A stretch of 8,121 bases of DNA from Flavobacteriales bacterium UBA7325 (GTDB lineage: Bacteria; Bacteroidota; Bacteroidia; Flavobacteriales_D; Crocinitomicaceae). Made by a program: the position numbers and the translations under genes. This document shows positions 6,805-8,121 of the stretch, in pieces. Every line of letters begins with the position of its first letter. Position 1 is the first letter of the stretch. The notes under the pieces were generated by a model. It saw only the letters and a program-made list of their open reading frames with translations, had not been told where the DNA came from and did not search any database. The DNA is taken from NCBI GenBank assembly GCA_002471375.1, contig DKPV01000002.1, positions 1 through 8,121 on the forward strand, written 5' to 3'.

Positions 6805-6906
6805 CTAAAAGTGATGAAAAAAAACCAGCCGAATTATTCACTAAATATTGCGAAGTCTTGTAATTTGAAATCTTGACTTAAAGCGAATGCTTGTGGCGGT
6901 TAAATT
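6672..6906. other. Gene-poor spacer downstream of the NamZ-type gene
   Basis: No complete gene is visible here. A 6-bp perfect hairpin (gaggaa 6685-6690, loop gatggg, ttcctc 6697-6702) lies 13 nt after the NamZ-type stop codon. It lacks a following T-tract, so it is not a convincing rho-independent terminator. An A8 run sits at 6817-6824. The remaining content is the possible gene remnant described separately. Confidence 0.5.
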
Positions 6907-7083
6907 CTATTTTTTATCCAGTGTTTTTTCAATTCGTTCCATACACTCATTGAGTTCTTGGAGTTTCTGAAGTATCAGGGTGTGCGTTTTCTCAGCGTCA
7001 ATTCCTACTTGACTTGAATCACTATGGATTGTCTCAGCAATTTCATCGTACGTTTTCTTATCAATTTCAAATCCCAGATCGGC
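6907..7083 (-). CDS. Small helical ORF downstream of purE without a standard start codon
   Basis: A 58-codon frame runs from just after TAG (7086-7084) to its own stop TAG (6909-6907), starting 7 nt after the purE stop on the same strand. The product would be charged and helical: FEIDKKTYDEIAETIHSD (5-22), then GIDAEKTHTLILQKLQEL (26-43) and ERIEKTLDKK (49-58), with heptad-like spacing. It looks like real protein, but it lacks ATG, GTG or TTG before an internal ATG near the C terminus. Possible starts are CTG at 7077 or ATT at 7065, the latter giving 52 residues. Otherwise the gene may have lost its start by a nonsense or frameshift change. Its position suggests it would be co-transcribed with purE. 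I do not recognise the family, and no function can be assigned. Confidence 0.45.
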   Translation of the reverse strand, partial: ADLGFEIDKKTYDEIAETIHSDSSQVGIDAEKTHTLILQKLQELNECMERIEKTLDKK

Positions 7084-7090
7084 CTAATTT

Positions 7091-7576
7091 TTATTTCTTG
7101 ACGCTTTTTGCTCCATCAAGTACTTTTTCTTTCATCCCTTCCATATAGGAAAGTATTGTATCAATAACCTTAGGGTCCGAAGAAGCGATGATTTTAGCAG
7201 CAAGGATCCCGGCGTTTTTTGCCCCATCAAGAGCAACAGTTGCAACAGGAATACCTCCTGGCATCTGCAGAATTGAAAGAATGCTATCCCAACCATCAAT
7301 CGAATTACGCGATTTCACAGGTACTCCGATTACAGGCAGCGGTGTCATTGAAGCTGTCATGCCTGGTAAATGAGCGGCACCTCCAGCTCCAGCAATGATG
7401 ACCTTAATTCCTCTCTTGTGGGCATTTTGTGCATAGTCAAACATCTTCTCAGGAGTTCGATGTGCAGAGACAATATCTAGTTCATATTCAATTCCTAATT
7501 CATCAAGAATGTCTGCTGCATCTTGCATAACTGGGAGATCCGAAGTGCTCCCCATAATAATTCCTACTTGTACCAT
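7091..7576 (-). CDS. purE: N5-carboxyaminoimidazole ribonucleotide mutase (class I PurE)
   Basis: PurE converts N5-CAIR to CAIR in de novo purine synthesis in the cytoplasm. At 161 residues it has the standard single-domain class I length. Motifs: GSTSDLPVM (9-17, the GSxSD substrate/phosphate loop), SAHRTP (37-42) with the catalytic histidine H39, AGAGGAAHLPGM (62-73), TPLPVIGVPV (78-87) and the late QMPGGIPVATVALDGAKNAG stretch (104-123). The class I form needs PurK to make N5-CAIR, but purK, often adjacent in related genomes, is not in this window. The upstream neighbour, 35 nt away on the same strand, is a tryptophan 2,3-dioxygenase-like gene. The short gap allows read-through, although a -7-like box in the gap suggests the gene may also have its own promoter. 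The ATG at 7576 is the natural family start. Confidence 0.97.
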   Translation of the reverse strand: MVQVGIIMGSTSDLPVMQDAADILDELGIEYELDIVSAHRTPEKMFDYAQNAHKRGIKVIIAGAGGAAHLPGMTASMTPLPVIGVPVKSRNSIDGWDSILSILQMPGGIPVATVALDGAKNAGILAAKIIASSDPKVIDTILSYMEGMKEKVLDGAKSVKK

Positions 7577-7592
7577 TTGCTTGAGCTTTGAA

Positions 7593-7600
7593 CAAAGATA
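7593..7600 (-). promoter_or_regulatory. Possible -7 box for purE
   Basis: TATCTTTG on the minus strand (7600-7593), followed by T, fits TAnnTTTG-Y and lies in the 35-nt gap before purE. The expected start of transcription is near 7586, about 10 nt before the ATG. No TTG is found at the -33 position, which would fall within the end of the upstream gene, so this is only a partial match. Confidence 0.35.
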
Positions 7601-7611
7601 GTAAGAAGACT

Positions 7612-8121
7612 CTAAACTTCTGTTAGGACTTTGTAACCTTTCAAGTTGTCAACTCCCCAATTCTCCATTTCTGAGCTAGACCATAACTCCGGGAAGAATA
7701 TACGACGTTGATATCTTGGGTGCATATACTTATGCCAATCACTTCCACCAGTTGCTTCTGCATTCTCTTCTCCACTGTCCAAATATTTGGCAGCAGCATC
7801 ATAATGGTGCATCACCCAGTCAATGTTAACGGTGTGGTCATAGTGACGCATTGCATTCACTAATTGAACATCTTTTTGGTATGCTTCTGGAAGTTCTTTG
7901 AATTTCGTCCAGAGATTCACAGTGTTGTACTTTTTCATCCATTCGATGAGTTCAGTCTTGTACTTCTTCTCGAAGTTCACCATGAGTTTATTTTTCTTTC
8001 CTGTTGCGTGATCAACACCAGCAACTTGCCAATACATGTTGTCAAACGCATGTTCATATGGTGTATCACGGTCAATTGTTTTTCTAAATCGGTAATCAAT
8101 TAAGTTGATTAGCTCTGTTGA
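7612..8121 (-). CDS. Tryptophan 2,3-dioxygenase family protein (C-terminal part, cut by window end)
   Basis: The open frame continues through the right edge. The 169 visible codons are the C-terminal part, so the internal ATG at 8037 is not the start. The first visible residues include DYRFRKTIDRDTPYEHAFDN (9-28) and MYWQVAGVD (29-37). Further along, VMHH (103-106) precedes EATGGSDWHKYMHPRYQRR (121-139). In tryptophan 2,3-dioxygenases a proximal heme-ligand histidine lies about 15-20 residues before a TGGS-type substrate loop, so H105 or H106 is the candidate ligand and ATGGS the loop. The family cleaves the indole ring of L-tryptophan to N-formylkynurenine in the cytoplasm, feeding kynurenine or NAD synthesis. 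The sequence belongs to the divergent branch common in Bacteroidota: the residues after TGGS (DWHKYMHPRYQ) differ from the classical YxYLR form. The substrate is therefore likely, not proven. It lies just upstream of purE on the same strand. Confidence 0.85.
   Translation of the reverse strand, partial: STELINLIDYRFRKTIDRDTPYEHAFDNMYWQVAGVDHATGKKNKLMVNFEKKYKTELIEWMKKYNTVNLWTKFKELPEAYQKDVQLVNAMRHYDHTVNIDWVMHHYDAAAKYLDSGEENAEATGGSDWHKYMHPRYQRRIFFPELWSSSEMENWGVDNLKGYKVLTEV

Noticed and set aside
7188..7373. Plus-strand 61-codon frame inside purE
   Set aside because: It is antisense to conserved PurE motifs; a shadow frame.
7864..8103. Plus-strand 79-codon frame inside the dioxygenase gene
   Set aside because: It is antisense to the continuous dioxygenase frame that carries recognisable motifs.

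Overview
The window looks like an AT-rich chromosomal segment of a member of the Bacteroidota, most likely a flavobacterium-like lineage such as Flavobacteriales or Crocinitomicaceae/Cryomorphaceae relatives. Three things support this. There is a PorP/SprF-family outer-membrane protein, a family tied to the type IX secretion and gliding machinery that only this phylum carries. There are promoter-like sites of the Bacteroidota form TTTG-N20-TAnnTTTG in place of sigma70 boxes. Starts rarely carry Shine-Dalgarno sequences. The genus cannot be fixed from the sequence alone. || Layout. Positions 1-262 (minus) hold the N-terminal part of an IscA/SufA-type iron-sulfur assembly protein, cut by the window edge. 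A divergent intergenic stretch with a promoter for each side leads to ribF (488-1429, plus), the bifunctional flavokinase/FAD synthetase. Its 3' end overlaps by 41 nt a small secreted leucine-rich-repeat protein (1389-1958). A textbook promoter then drives a PorP/SprF-family gene (2102-3124). This converges on a small SpoIIAA/STAS-like protein of unknown role (3141-3578, minus). || Positions 3737-5494 (minus) encode an FtsX-type ABC permease of the LolC/LolE kind. It has an unusual insertion of about 135 residues in its periplasmic domain, part of which resembles a SprB/PKD-type Ig-like repeat. Head-to-head with it, and apparently overlapping its 5' end, is a lipoprotein-type DUF1343/NamZ exo-N-acetylmuramidase gene (5415-6671, plus). 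The next 400 nt hold no clear complete gene, but they contain two protein-like minus-strand reading frames without usable start codons: a 55-codon possible remnant and a 58-codon helical small ORF. purE (7091-7576, minus) and the C-terminal 169 codons of a tryptophan 2,3-dioxygenase-family protein (7612-8121, minus, cut by the window end) complete the segment. || Most of this is core housekeeping: Fe-S assembly, flavin cofactors, purine synthesis, tryptophan catabolism, and envelope lipoprotein or peptidoglycan functions. The genes do not form one pathway. I see no mobile element, CRISPR array, tRNA, rRNA or clear rho-independent terminator. No new defence or other multi-gene system is evident. 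The parts most worth a second look are the permease insertion, the overlapping divergent starts, the signal peptide overprinted on ribF, and the two start-less frames beside purE.
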